NCBI GenBank assembly: GCA_002633005.1
Contig: NMRA01000015.1
Span: 786,297-850,296, forward strand
Direction of reading: 5' to 3'
Origin: Phoronis australis
Taxonomy: Eukaryota; Phoronida; Phoronidae
DNA: 64,000 bases
Shown: positions 37,914-49,314 of the stretch, one piece after another
How the letters are laid out: each line of letters opens with the position of its first letter
How positions within the stretch are numbered: position 1 is the first letter of the stretch
Made by a program: the position numbers and the translations under genes
Notes under the pieces: model-generated
Databases searched by the model: none
What the model was told of the DNA's origin: nothing
Seen by the model: only the letters and a program-made list of their open reading frames with translations

Positions 37914-40311
37914 TGCACTAATACGCCGTAAAATGTAAAAATGTTACATTTTACGTTGCTAGGTCACTCCAGTTTACAATTTACGTCGAATACACATGTG
38001 AGAAATGCACCATTGTTACATTTAACGAAAGCGACGTCATATTTCATGAGTTTGCATGGTATTTGTAACACGAAGAAAAATGGTTCACACATTGAACGCC
38101 TTGAGTTCTTTCTCGGATTGCTTGACATGAAATTCTATGAATTTATAGATGTGTCCCTATGTGGTTTCCATTGTTTTTTAACATGAGTAGTTTCTTGTTA
38201 AAGTAAAAAATATGCTCCGCACAGGTTCAACTCAAGACGAAATGAGTTTTCAGGATCAGGTAACAAGTTTTTAATGTTAAAGCGTTCTTGTAATATTTTG
38301 TTGGCTCTCACAGGTCACACGCAATTGTGTGTCCGGCATTACAGTAAGCACACTTCCCTTGGTAAGCACTACAGAAACGAAGACGTCGTATTTTGGCAAA
38401 TATTTATCACTGATATTTCTTCGGGAACAAACGGGTTTTTACATTTTTTCATGGAAAATTCTATTTCGGAAGCCAAACTGATAGATAAAAAGCACTAGCT
38501 TTAGTCCACGATAGTTTGATTTATTTCAGCCAGTGTTTTATTACCTTGGAGCCATCTCTAATGGTCCACTCAAAAGCCGGAGCAAGACCTAAGTTTCTAA
38601 TGCCCACGGGTTCTGTCTATCACCTTAGTTAAGAACGACAATTTTTAAAGACAATGAGGTGGAAGGAAATAAAAGCACGCAGAATTTTATTTGCGGGCAG
38701 GTTGACAGAGCAACAGCAAACGATCGCCTTTGAGAAGGGAGAGCCAGTAATTTGAAAAAAGTGTTTTAAACAGCTTAAAAGCAGAAAGAAATATCATTAA
38801 CAATTAAAAATGCAAATTCGTCAATATTCGTAAGTCCGAAGAACCTATGAATAAGACAGATTGGACATTCTACTATTAATGAACGTGAAGCCACGTGACT
38901 GTGTCATGAGGCCCCATTTTTGTGTTGCAGGCAGACACGGGAAATCGGTGTATTAACCCTTTTGCTACATCGCATAAAACCGCATATTAAACATCGCTGA
39001 GTTCGATGTTGGCCGTTTTTCTTCCATGCAACCCACTTTCAATGAAACCTGGTTCAAATCACCCAGTTAAATCACTGTGTTCTTCTAAGAATATTGGGAC
39101 CAGTTCCACATAAAATTGTTGCGTGTTTCACACATGTATGTCAGTTACTCTATTTACCCGGTCAGCGCAGCCATAGCCGACTAGTCGCTAGTTCGCGAAA
39201 AATGTCTTCCTCCAGTGTTCAACTTAACGCAATTTTTGAACTTACACATCATCGTGGAAGGAGACCAAGCTCTTTTAGGAATTTTTTTAACAGAAGACAA
39301 AAACGATAACACGGTGGGTATCATTCACAGCTGTCAAGACGATTCTCACAATGTCGTTAAGGCTGAACATACATCCTGTAGGAACTCATTTAAAATCCTT
39401 TTGAAATAGCGTTCGCTGTCCATTATGGGAAGCCCGGTGAAAACCATGAACCAGAAATGAGATGATTTTAAAATCTTTGAGGACGATGATGTATTAGCAC
39501 TTAGCTAAAACATGTGCTATGTATATTGCACTGTGACCTCGTTAAAAATAAAAATAAAAATAAAAATAAAAATAATAATAATTATTATTATTATAATAAC
39601 AACAACAATAACAATAACAATTATTGTTATTGTTATTATTATCATTATAACGATACCGATAACGAGTAATAGTAGGCTAGTGGAATTAGCAATAGTAGTA
39701 ATAGCAGTCATAGTAGTAATGGTAGTAACAACAGCAATAGTAGTAATAGTAATTTAATAGTAATAAAAATGATAATGGTTTGCCAGATTCATGCCGTGTT
39801 AGCCCGGAGTGCATTCCTGTAGAACAGGTTCACGAAAAGGGCCGTCAAAACGGCGTTTTTTCACAGCAAAAATACTCTCTAAGATGGTGCCATTTTCGCC
39901 AAAATACTATCTAAAAGGGTGCCTTTCTGAATTTCTGGAGCAGAACTGTGTGAAAATGTGAATTTTTACACAAATTTAGTCTTAATGGGTCACTTTTTTG
40001 TCCGAGACCACTCTCTAAACGGTGGATGTCTAAATTTTCAGGTGGCACCCCTCGTCCAAAAATACTCGAGTACCCCCCCGGCAATGTCAGATGCCACTTG
40101 TTCTTAATTTAGATCACGTTTTTGTAATATGACGTTGCTTTCGTAAAAGGTAAAAATAGTACATTTCTCGCATGTGCATTCAACGTAAAATGTAACAACT
40201 ACGTAAAATGTAACAATTTGTTACATTTTAGGAGAGGATTAGCAACGTAAAATGTAACAAAGACGTTGTTACATTTTACGAACTTGTTACATTTTACGGC
40301 GTATCAATGCA
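37914..40311. mobile_element. 2.4-kb element with inverted TACGCCGTAAAATGTAA ends
   Basis: The left end (37914-38046) and the right end (40121-40311, inverted) share TACGCCGTAAAATGTAA, ACATTTTACGTTGCTA, GAGAAATG and CGAAAGC(G/A)ACGTCATATT blocks in mirror order. The right arm carries extra copies of CGTAAAATGTAACAA in both directions. TGCA sits beside both tips and may be part of a short target duplication. No transposase is visible inside; the interior includes the microsatellite at 39545-39757. This is best read as a nonautonomous DNA transposon. Confidence 0.65.
39545..39757 (+). repeat. A/T-rich compound microsatellite with palindrome
   Basis: AAAAAT, AAT, AAC and AGT-type short repeats run together for about 210 bp. 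Bases 39607-39637 form an inverted repeat: AATAACAATAACAA, a 3-base spacer, TTGTTATTGTTATT. Both strands are open but have only microsatellite-encoded residues. Confidence 0.9.
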
Positions 40312-40361
40312 CGTCATACAGTGCAAGTCAAAAGTATTTTGACAAAATGACCCACAATTCC

Positions 40362-40500
40362 CCATCATGACGGCTGGCTCCCCTGATGACCATCAGAGTA
40401 GTCTCCCCTGATGACCAAGAATGAAGGAGAATGAACAGGAAGGTTAGTAAGGTTACTAAGCCATTTTGGAATTAGAATTCCGTTTACCGCCCTCATGGTT
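40362..40500 (-). repeat. Dispersed repeat, second copy
   Basis: This is the reverse complement of the block in the SRPRB intron at 5949-6125, including two GGTCATCAGGGGAG motifs and AATGGCTTAGTAACCTTACTAAC. It starts about 50 bp beyond the right tip of the 2.4-kb element. Confidence 0.75.
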
Positions 40501-41420
40501 ATCAATATTTGCTGTCAACAGAATTCGCCGTCATGGCAGGAAATCGGTATTTTGTAGGATTATTTATGTCTTGCACTGTACGTTTCTAATAATCAGGAAT
40601 GTTTTTGGCAAAAAGTACTATAAGTGAACACGGCTAGCGGAGTGACGTCGCTAAGTAAGTAATTATACTTCATCAGCTATTCTATTTTTTCTTGAACCAA
40701 AATCCTTGTTTTTGAATTTAGATTCTGACATCATGAAAACATGAGTACATGGTTACTCAATGTTCAGCACATATTTTGGCATTTTATAACATTAAGATGT
40801 TCGGGTCTTTTTAGGACGGGGGGTATATTGTGAGTGGCTGCAATCGGAGTTCTCCGAAGTTGACCGATTGGGCCTCAGATGTGTGTCAGTTGATGTGTGG
40901 AGCGCCACTCCGGTTTTACCGCTGGTTGCGTGTAGACGTCTCTGTCAAGTGCTGTGGATTTAGGTCAGGTACGCATACAACAATATCCCCAAATACGTAA
41001 TTTTGGATATTACATGGGCGAATCACAATGTAATCAAATGCCAAGTAGAAATCCATACACCTTACATTTTATCGTCAGCAAAACACCAATACCAACGACC
41101 AAACTAGAAACATTATTGTCACGGCGTGACAATAACAGACTGCGCGTGCGTATTACTGGAATTATTATGGGAAGTTACTGACAGCAACCCGTTTACCAAT
41201 ATGAAAAGGAATTCTTTAAAATTGTAGGAGAAATTACATATTAATTTTTTGATGACCTTTCCACTAATTGACCTCTTCCGGTGCATTATGAGCCCCGATG
41301 AGGGAGAAATTGTTAACTCAATTAAAAGTGTGGTTAATGCTAATAATCACAGATGTTTTACTTTAAGCACTTCAGAATACAAGATGAATGAAGTGGTCAA
41401 ACTTTCAGAAGAAAAATGNT

Positions 41421-41742
41421 AAGAATAAAATTGAAGAAAACCCAGGAACAACAGTACTCTGCGCTTACACGCGCAGAGTAATAAAATTGAAGAAAACCCA
41501 GGAACAACAGTACTCTGCGCTTACACGCGCACAGTAATAAGAAGAATAAAATTGAAGAAAACCCAGGAACAACAGTACTCTGCGCTTACACGTGCACAGT
41601 AATAAGAAGAAGAATAAAATTGAAGAAAACCCAGGAACAACAGTACTCTGCGCTTACACGCGCAGAGTATTAAGAATAAAATTGAAGAAAACCCAGGAAC
41701 AACAGTACTCTGCGCTTACACGCGCAGAGTAACAATCCCGGA
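41421..41742 (+). repeat. Tandem array of a perfect 9-bp-stem hairpin
   Basis: Five units of about 60-66 bp each carry ATTGAAGAAAACCCAGGAAC followed by ACTCTGCGC-TTACAC-GCGCAGAGT. The palindrome is perfect in units 1, 4 and 5; unit 2 has GCGCACAGT and unit 3 has GTGCACAGT. Spacing differs by AAGAAG insertions. The array starts right after the N at 41419, so its true copy number is uncertain. Confidence 0.9.
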
Positions 41743-42420
41743 ATGCCGTGAATGACACAAGGTTATGGCTGACAAATCCAGTGATGACAAGCAGTCCAAT
41801 AACTCCTGTGGGTTAATCTTTATCCGTGTCTTAGTAGGTTCTCCTGGCGTGCTCTCGAAAACTGTTGGGGCCCTATCATCCAAAGTCAGTTATAATTCGT
41901 GTAAACGGTTAGAATGGTTTATTGTAGAAACCCTCAGTAGGCTGTCCAGTGTCAAACTAAACTCAGATAGTACAAACACCAGCACACCTTACACCTTACT
42001 AACTTGGATAAAAAATGACACTCACAGGAACTCTGAACAAGGCAGCACAGTACCGTCAAATCCATACAGGTTAACAATAAGAGTCACAATAGTAACTCAC
42101 AAACTAAACAGCAGAGCGCAACATAGTTCTTCTAATGAAAGCCTTGAGGCAGTACCCCTGAGGTTCGAATTTATAGATAGTCGGTGGGCCAGATTTTGTA
42201 GGGCCTCTAGAAAATGGCTTTTGTGTATGCGGTCATTGCCATACCTATTAACTGCAAAGCTCCACCGCCAAGGAGCCAACTATGGTCGATTAGAGAGGGT
42301 ACAGCACTGCACACTGGTGATTTGCCCGCAGCCAATGAAGGGTCAAACACTAAGTCCTTGTTTGGAGGCGGGCACTATTTGGGCAAACGTTTGATTCAAA
42401 ATATGTTATAATGGGCTGTG
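41743..42420 (+). other. Open frame of 209 codons, unsupported
   Basis: An ATG at 41765 opens a plus-strand frame to 42394. The predicted protein is Ser/Thr-rich with no motif I recognise, and no splice sites or Kozak context argue for it. It sits between a hairpin array and a degenerate repetitive ORF, so it may be the edge of a mobile element. Confidence 0.2.
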
Positions 42421-42790
42421 TTAATTAGAGTCAGCAAGTGAATTATTGAACACTAGCCTCAATTCATTTTCGTACCTCTTAGTCGGGCACAAACTACAAC
42501 AGTGAGTAGCTTCAACAATATTTCTTAAGATTGCCTGTCCAAAAACTTCATGCACACCAGCTTTCTGAAGAACAGCTTCAAAGTCTTGCTTTAGTTTTGA
42601 AAGGCAAATGACATCTCCTTGTGTTAGAAGCTTCGATTCAATGAACTCCAAACAAAACTGTAGAAAAACATCTCTGAAAACTGTGAATTCGTCACTCTTC
42701 ACAATCGTTGTCTTTCTATTTTTTATAGCATGATGATCTGTGGTACTTAGCTTCTAAGACACAAGGTCTTTATCCTTGAATTTCATTTGC
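42421..42790 (-). pseudogene. Degenerate fragment of a repetitive ORF family (YHxxC / FIES region)
   Basis: On the minus strand one frame shows LEAKYHRSSCYKK and a second, frameshifted frame shows DEFTVFRDVFLQFCLEFIES then LLTQGDV and FEAVLQKAGV. The order A-K-YH-xx-C, then a helical F..FC..FIE segment, resembles the N-terminal half of the same repetitive invertebrate protein family whose Cys-rich end I suspect at 30001-30540. The frameshift and stops indicate a relic. Function is unknown and the link is from memory. Confidence 0.4.
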
Positions 42791-43789
42791 ATATTCAGGG
42801 CTTTGGACTGAGCTGTTGCTTGCGATACAAGTCCAAGTGAAAAAAACCCGAACTGTTAACACTAATTTAACATTCAACTATGAGTGAGTTGGCATGCAAC
42901 TTTTTCAGATGGACTTATCAGGAACTGATCCACCACCAGCCTAACAAATTTACATGCCGTCTGATCTGTCGCCTGATAATGTTGATCGTCTAATAATTAG
43001 ATCAGTTGATGCAACTGAAAATAAATCAGCTGATATACCAGTGCAGTGATTGAAATTTAATTTTTTTTGAAATCAGATGCTCAAACCATAGTCAATCAAT
43101 TTACACTTAAGGTAATCGACGTTTGACGAAATGGACAGTGGCTTCCATCGTCCTCAAATTTCGACGGCGACGATGGCCACTTAGGCACTTTAATTTAATT
43201 ATCATTGCAGCTACCTAAGTAATTAATGTTTACAAAAATTGAGACTACGGCAGGGGACGACGGCCACTTGGGCATGTTGTTTGCAACCATCTACTCCATT
43301 TAACCTTCTCAAAAATTTTTGACTTAAAGTGCTTTAAAATCCCACCCACAATATAACGCCATAGGATTATCCCTTAGCGCAAGCAGTCGATGTGGCAACT
43401 GAATGGAGTGTTCGAAAAACAGGATTTCAGGAGTATTTGTTTAAACTAGGAACAAATGAAAACATTAACGACCTCCTCAGAGGCATCTCTCTACGCGGTA
43501 CTTCTAAACTTATAGGAACATAATGTGCCGAAAAGTATCTGGCATATGGAGTACCTATGGTATGATCATCGTCTCTACTGGGTAAGCAGTGTTGTCTAAG
43601 GCCTAGGTAGCCAAGGGGCTGAACAAGTTAAAAAACAACTGGTGATAATACTGAAACACACATGGAAAACACCAAGATGTATTTTTCAAAAACACGTACC
43701 TGTTTTTGAAAGCTAAATTCTTCTTTCTCTTTCTTGAAATGTGGCCCATAATGTACTTTTCCTGCTAACAAATGATGCACTCATGTTTC

Positions 43790-44130
43790 AGAATGTTCCT
43801 ATCTTGTTCACGTTAATTGGGTGTTTCAGATTTTGTAAGTATAATTGATTTTCTTGGGAAATCTTGGATAACATCTGTATCGCCTTCAGCAACTTCAGCT
43901 TTAGATTACTGTTGGTGCCTTGAAACGTTGCTATGCCGTTCTATGTCCTTTCAATTTTTTGGTCTGACACTTGGTCTTCTAGTCTACAGCACTCAGCAGT
44001 ATACTGTAGGCTACCAGGACATGCAGCTGTTTTCTGCACAAACGTTTGTGACACCTCTTCTTCTTTTTGATCTACTGATCTACAGAGTTCCACAGCTTCT
44101 TTAGGCTCTGACATCACAATTTTGTGCTGT
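43790..44130 (-). pseudogene. Interrupted minus-strand coding-like stretch
   Basis: One minus frame reads KIVMSEPKEAVELC through EDQVSDQKIERT, meets a TAG, and then continues in the same frame with LKLLKAIQMLSKISQENQLY. The composition is charged and helical, like coding sequence. It may belong to the same disrupted gene as 42421-42790 and 44402-44626. I do not recognise it. Confidence 0.3.
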
Positions 44131-44401
44131 TTGATAAACCTTGAATTATACAGGCATCACACTCCATGGGAGCAGCCATATTGAAGTAACTAAGCACAAC
44201 AATACAATCTGGCTCTCTGATTGGTCAATTCAATAGAAATGCGCCATCAAGTGGCAGGAATGTGCATCATATTTTGTGCAACAAAAACACCTTTTTTAAA
44301 AAAATGTGCAAGTGTAGACGTAGGAACTTTTTGGAATTTGGTTTATAGGTATATTATCTAGCCACATATAAAAAACTAGGTTGCCCCCCCCAAGCACTCA
44401 C

Positions 44402-44626
44402 AAGGATGAGATCTGGCCCACCGACTAAGAGGACAAGCACAGTTTTATGACTTGGCTCCAGCTTGAGCGTGTGGATAGGCGTTTGTAATACGTTCGAGTA
44501 GTACTTGACAAAATGAGTCTCAGAGCTACACAGAGGTTTTTCCTTACTCGCAAACGTTGCTTGTGTCGACTTCGCTGCGAAATGTGTAGAGTACTGGGCG
44601 CAAATAGTGGTTTTCTTTCCCTTCAT
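44402..44626 (-). CDS. Possible first coding exon of an unrecognised gene
   Basis: An ATG at 44626 (minus; purine at -3) opens 75 codons ending at a consensus donor, CTT/GTGAGT, at 44402. A possible noncoding first exon ends at 45018 (ATAG/GTAAGT) and contains CCGCCATCTTCTCG, a YY1-like motif common at animal transcription starts. The predicted piece starts MKGKKTTICAQYS and ends with the hydrophobic stretch KTVLVLLVGGPDLIL. No domain is recognised. Downstream pieces at 44130-43790 and 42790-42421 are broken, so the gene may be decayed. Confidence is low. Confidence 0.3.
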
Positions 44627-45018
44627 ACCGAATGCGATATCAATTTGCTTTGATATCCGAGTGTGAATTTGCCTTTGGTGTAAAAACGTTGCATTTTAAT
44701 AACGGGGCTAAAGCAACTTTGAATAGACGAAACCATATTTTTAAGACAACTAATTAGAAAGGAACATCTTTTATAGAGTACCATTAGAACGATTAGAAAG
44801 CTGACGCAAACAACAAAGAACCTAGAACCTTTGCATACAATACAGTGAAACTTGTTCCTTTTAAAACTGCGATTACGTGATTTCAAAAAAATCGCGTAAC
44901 AAAGACTGGTGTTAGCGCGTAATAGCCGAATTATGTTAGCCACCACCGTTCCCTTTACTACATAGATAGGGTAATTTTTATGAGACTGAGCCCCAAAATG
45001 ACACGCATAAGACTTACC

Positions 45019-46544
45019 TATATTTTACTTTTGTCCACGAGAAGATGGCGGCTGGGCGGTAGGACAATTCTTAGCACTGAGAAATTCTGACCACAGTCCT
45101 CTGGGTCCGACACACTTTTCATTCATAAAGATCGTGTATAGCCGACAGAGATTTAATTAATTGTTTCCTTATATACATCTGAGTCGTTGGTCACAATCGG
45201 ATATTGACTACGTTAAATAAAAAAACGATTATTGCAAACATCTACGTCGGATACTTATGAGTTATTGATAAATCACCGCTTTCTTTATTACTGCTTCGGG
45301 AGTTTACAGAAGATGAGTGGGTGTGATTGACGAATCTCGATTTCTAGTATTTGAATCATCCGGTGTTTAGCAGAAAACGCCAATTAACTTTCCACGTTTG
45401 ACCAAGTTAAATGAACAGAGACGTGACTTAAGCGAAGTAGCGTTTCATTAAAGAGACATTTCACGGAAAACTAGTACGATAAAAAAACCACGCTCGCGCA
45501 CATCATCGCGGAGCACTTTATAGTCGTCGGGGAATAGTGGGCCAAACGGTTCAGAACTGGTGTTCAACCCAAATTGCGCTTGTGTTGACAGTGAGCAGAT
45601 GACAAGCCGGCACAGTGCTTTTCGTTGTCAAAACGTGCGTCCGAGCACACTCTATGTAACGTTGCGAAACAGTGGTAGATCTATGTTTTTGGGTGCCTGA
45701 GGCTTGGATCAGCAATGAAAGCCCCTCACTACAAGGAATGCTTGCATAAACTAAAACAATTTCTGTCAAGGTTTGAATTAAAATTAAAATTATGCGGTGC
45801 GTGACTCACAACGTCTTATTTCCAGTCTGAATGAATTCTCTGTTTAATTTGAAAGACAATTTTAGTATTAATGCGGCTTTTCTCTAGAACAGGAAGACTT
45901 GTCAGCCTTTTCATGCAATCATGGTCGATGAGCTGACACAGCCCCCCCCCCCGCTTCAAGCCTTATTGATCTGTCAGATGTTTCCAAGAATGAAACTGAA
46001 AGTCACTCCTAGTCTGAGAAAAGAACAATTTGATTGTTTTTCACACACCATTGTGTAATAATGCCGTGTATAAATTACCTACTCTTTTATTACATTGAAG
46101 CAGGTGTGACAGATTATCATTCGGGTGGAATGTCTCTCTGCAATCTTGACAATGGTAGAAAATCGACTAATAAAGTTCAAGTCTACGGGGACGCAGTGGC
46201 CATTGCAATGTCAGAGTATCCAATATAGCCGAGAACCCATGACACAAAACTGGGATCCCATCTCGCAGCGACAGGAATCCACTATTGAAAAATGCATGAC
46301 TACCCTTTGAGGAAGACTGAACGACCAGAGGTCGAAAGTGATGACAACCTGCGAGGGGGATTGCTGTCATGACGGGGGTGGGGGAGAAATCAGTTAAGAC
46401 TGCCAGCAACCGAGAGGCCAAAAAGTGTGAGTCTACATGTACATCACGTGACGTTAAAAAGTTCCCGATTTCGTGGGGCCTACATTATTATGATCAACCA
46501 ATGTATCAAATCTGTCTGTATACTAAATTTGGAAAATATGCGGT
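45019..46544. other. No gene recognised
   Basis: Apart from the YY1-like AAGATGGCGGC near 45042-45052 and a C-run near 45943-45953, nothing supportable was found. ORFs here are short and lack motifs or splice support. Confidence 0.4.
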
Positions 46545-46819
46545 TTATGTTAAAGGAGAAGGCAACCCTTTTTCATGTCATTTTTAGTATAAAATACCGT
46601 TTGTTAATTATCCCAGATATATTTTCAGGTAATAATGGCTTCCTGTAATTTTATCAGTTAGCCGTGCTTTACTCCGGAAGTGACGTTTAGGATGGTAAGA
46701 ATTTCCCACATTTTTTGTTTTTATATAGTCTGGCTGTGGGAGTTGTCGAGTCAGTCATTGTTTTACCTCGGTTGCGTTAAGTTCGTTCGTCGCTTGCGTT
46801 TTTTTACAAATTAGTCAAC

Positions 46820-47294
46820 ATGCCGCACGGTTGCTGCGTCCTGGGGCATCGTCTCACGCGCACTTTGGGTATACCACTACATCGCTTTCGGAAAAATGAC
46901 ACGCTCCGCCGTACTTGTCTCGTTCGTGTGAAAAACGCAGCGTTACCCGTCCACGCAACGTACAAAGTAGTCGAGAATTTCAGAGTGTGTGGCAAGCATT
47001 TTCTGCCGTCGGATTACGAAAGGGATATGTACCCGGAGTCATGAAGGCTCCTGCAAAACAACGCCTGAAGAAAGATGTCATACTGTTGATTTCCGGCAGT
47101 GTAACCGTGCCTCCGAACGTACCCCAGATCATGCAATTCCAGGAACTAGCACTTATTCGCCCTGTGCTGGTGTTTTCTCCAGCCCAGAGCCCGTAAACAT
47201 CCCTGCATTGATATTGAGTAGTGGGAGTGAATACAGGCTCAATTTGACAACCAGTGAAGAGGACAGTTCGTCGTGCAGTGATCAGACCGGTTAG
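46820..47294 (+). pseudogene. THAP-type zinc finger ORF, decayed
   Basis: The frame from ATG 46820 (74 codons) begins MPHGCCVLGH and ends VCGKHFLPSDYERDM, giving a THAP-like Cys-Cys...Cys57-x2-His60 pattern of normal spacing. The expected second Cys of the first pair is unclear (H10), and the invariant Trp is Cys33 in RRTCLVRV. After YPES the frame stops. A neighbouring frame continues with APAKQRLKKDV, typical of sequence just after THAP domains, and a third frame carries the acidic Ser-rich stretch ending SEEDSSSCSDQTG, so two frameshifts are implied. It lies inside the inverted-repeat element. Confidence 0.65.
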
Positions 47295-47408
47295 CCAAAC
47301 TTTGATATGTTTATTGTGGACTTGACTAAAGTATTGGAACTATTTAAAAGGTGCCAGGTGTGCGGCGAGGAGTCACACGGCGGTATGTAAGCGGTTTGGG
47401 TGTTCGGG

Positions 47409-47825
47409 TCACCCTCCAGTGGGAACAGCATTCCATTCAGATCGACATAACAGTGCACACCGTGCATTTGTAGCAAGAGGTCCCACCATGTCTGTCCTCA
47501 GCCTCTGCATCATCCCTCTCAACAACTGTCTGTGCGTATTATGCCTCACTATACTCGGGATCAAAATATATCCATTCACTGACTGTACGTGAAAATCTTC
47601 CTCGTCACCACTGCTATGAACAATGTATCTGTCATTCACGTTGCTGTGTCTATGATATGGGTTGCCGACTCCAGCCATTTTCAGATTACAACAAACTAAA
47701 AGATTCCAAAATCCAACGTAACTTAGCGTGCCGTAGAATACTCGTCGATGGGAAGGGGTGACAATTTTAAGAAACCAGCACGAAAAAAAACAGCAGAACA
47801 GATCCCACAGTAAACTCGAACGCAT
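47409..47825 (-). other. 138-codon ORF inside the THAP element, antisense
   Basis: The ORF runs into the right inverted repeat. Its second half, from MAGVGNPYHRHSN to NAVPTGG, looks more protein-like than its hydrophobic first half. No domain is recognised. It could be the remains of a second element gene or chance. Confidence 0.2.
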
Positions 47826-48224
47826 GCACTAGAAGCAAACTGGTGGGAAATTCTTAACCCACTAAACGTCACTTCCGGAGTAGGGCACGACTAATTTATA
47901 AAATTACGGGAAGCCGTAATTAACTGAAACATATGTCTGGGATAATCAACGAACCGTATCTTTACTAAAAATGACATGAAAAATGTTGTCATCTCCTTTA
48001 AAATAAATAAAATTCTCGATAACAGAATCGTGGCACATGATAAAAAGGATGCAGTTTACAAAAGAAATATCAATGACAAAAAAGTCGTTGGCGAGAACAT
48101 CCTTGCAGACACTGAGGGCGGGAGTTTGTCTACTCCAAGATTCACAATTTGTGATACGTGGATTTTTTGGTTCAACAAAAGAGGTACACCCGAGGGGGCA
48201 TATATAGTCCGGTTTCATGACGGC

Positions 48225-48790
48225 GACATCCCGTTGCTCCCAACTTGTTCGATTCTATAGTCCAACAAGAAGTTGAGAAGTTTACCCCCGTAGCCAATAT
48301 CTTACACGACTGATTAACTCCATTCTGGCATTTATGGTTGGAGGGCCTGCGCTCTTTTGTTCGATAATTGCTCTAATCTCCGATCAGATCGTATCTAGCC
48401 TGACTGGGCTGGGCTGATAAAAATGAAAGTAAAGTCATAAAATATTTGAGCTTAAACCAATAGCATTTCTGAATTCCTCATCAAATGCAGATCATGTTCC
48501 GTTTTTGAATCACCAAAATCGCCCAACTACAGCAGAAGTTAAGACAATGTATTTTGTCCAAACGGACGCACTGAGTTTGACTGTGTTCATGCGCGTTCGG
48601 TAATAGCGTGCAACCATATACGTTTCCTTTGAAGCCTGGGAAATTACTGGCCTGCTTGTTATCATACATGACAAAAGACTGAGCTGGGCAGTTAACAAAA
48701 GAGCCAGATGTTATCGCACGTTCAGCACCCCTCACGTCTGGAAAAGTTACTGAACGACAGACCGCTGTAATGTACACAATTTGCTGGAGC
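48225..48790 (+). repeat. Dispersed repeat family, copy 1
   Basis: Landmarks are GTTGCTCCCAACTTGTTCGA, TTGGAGGGCC, AACCAATAGCATTTCTGAA and GAGTTTGACTGTGTTCA, followed by TTACTGAACG. The same order occurs at 49315-49830 (direct) and 63170-63690 (inverted). No intact ORF spans the unit. Confidence 0.75.
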
Positions 48791-48968
48791 ACCGGACTGG
48801 ACCCGCACACGCTGTTTTCACTGTCGGCGCAAACGCAGGTCTCAAGACACTCGACTCTCAAAGTAATCTCAATATGGATTTCACATGGGCCTTCACTACT
48901 CATGAGACATTTTACTGGGCGGTACATATGAGCAGAGGGGGGAAGACTATAGTAGCCCCCCGGAACTC

Positions 48969-48989
48969 TTTTCAGTGCTGCGCCGCCCA
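48969..48989 (+). repeat. 21-bp perfect inverted repeat, left arm
   Basis: TTTTCAGTGCTGCGCCGCCC plus A at 48969-48989 is the exact complement of 49261-49281. The spacer of 271 bp lies between copies 1 and 2 of the dispersed repeat. This may be the ends of a short element. Confidence 0.8.
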
Positions 48990-49260
48990 CAGGCAGTGCA
49001 CCACAAGGGAGTTGCGCCGCCCATGCATTTGTACGTATACCCAACTTTCCCTTCAGAATTGGGTAGGCCTGGTCGTATATGAGTGTGGGGTGACAGTACA
49101 CCGTCGCCGTGCTGCGCGATGTAGGCCTAGAAGAAAAGCGGCAGGTTTGTAGCCTGTAGTGTTTGTGTGGGTGCCGGTGTGTGTGTGTGCGCGCGTGCGC
49201 GAGTATCTGCCTTGCGGCATCGTGTTGCTTCAGAGTTTTACCGAATCCTCAGCGATCATA

Positions 49261-49281
49261 TGGGCGGCGCAGCACTGAAAA
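49261..49281 (-). repeat. 21-bp perfect inverted repeat, right arm
   Basis: Exact complement of 48969-48989, reading TGGGCGGCGCAGCACTGAAA plus A. Confidence 0.8.
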
Positions 49282-49314
49282 AGTGGGGGCCGGGCTGCAC
49301 ATTACGGCGTTCTC

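Larger units (their letters stand above)
46545..48005. mobile_element. 1.46-kb element with ~160-bp inverted repeats and a THAP relic
   Basis: Left arm 46545-46715 and right arm 47850-48005 are imperfect inverted copies. Shared blocks, in order from the outside, are TTAAAGGAGA, TTTCATGTCATTTTTAGTA, TTATCCCAGA, CTACTCCGGAAGTGACGTTTA (one base different in the left arm) and AAGAATTTCCCAC. The interior carries a broken THAP-domain ORF. THAP domains occur in P-element-like transposases and related elements, so this is probably an internally deleted DNA transposon. No complete transposase is left; target duplication was not resolved. Confidence 0.7.

Noticed and set aside
39512-39757. 81-codon plus-strand ORF and its minus-strand counterpart.
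   Set aside because: Both are translations of an A/T-rich microsatellite.
41421-41742. Repeat unit reads IEENPGTT in one frame, like a 2A ribosome-skipping peptide.
   Set aside because: The 2A core needs D-x-E-x-N-P-G-P. Here the Asp is Lys or Asn and the final Pro is Thr, and unit length does not keep the frame, so the resemblance is chance.
41765-42394. 209-codon ORF as a real gene.
   Set aside because: Its length is notable, but composition, lack of motifs and its position between a hairpin array and a degenerate repeat ORF give no positive support; it is kept only as an unsupported open frame.
48481-49101. 206-codon minus-strand ORF.
   Set aside because: It crosses the border of a dispersed repeat and the 21-bp inverted repeat, has no domain, and the homologous part is not open in the other repeat copies.
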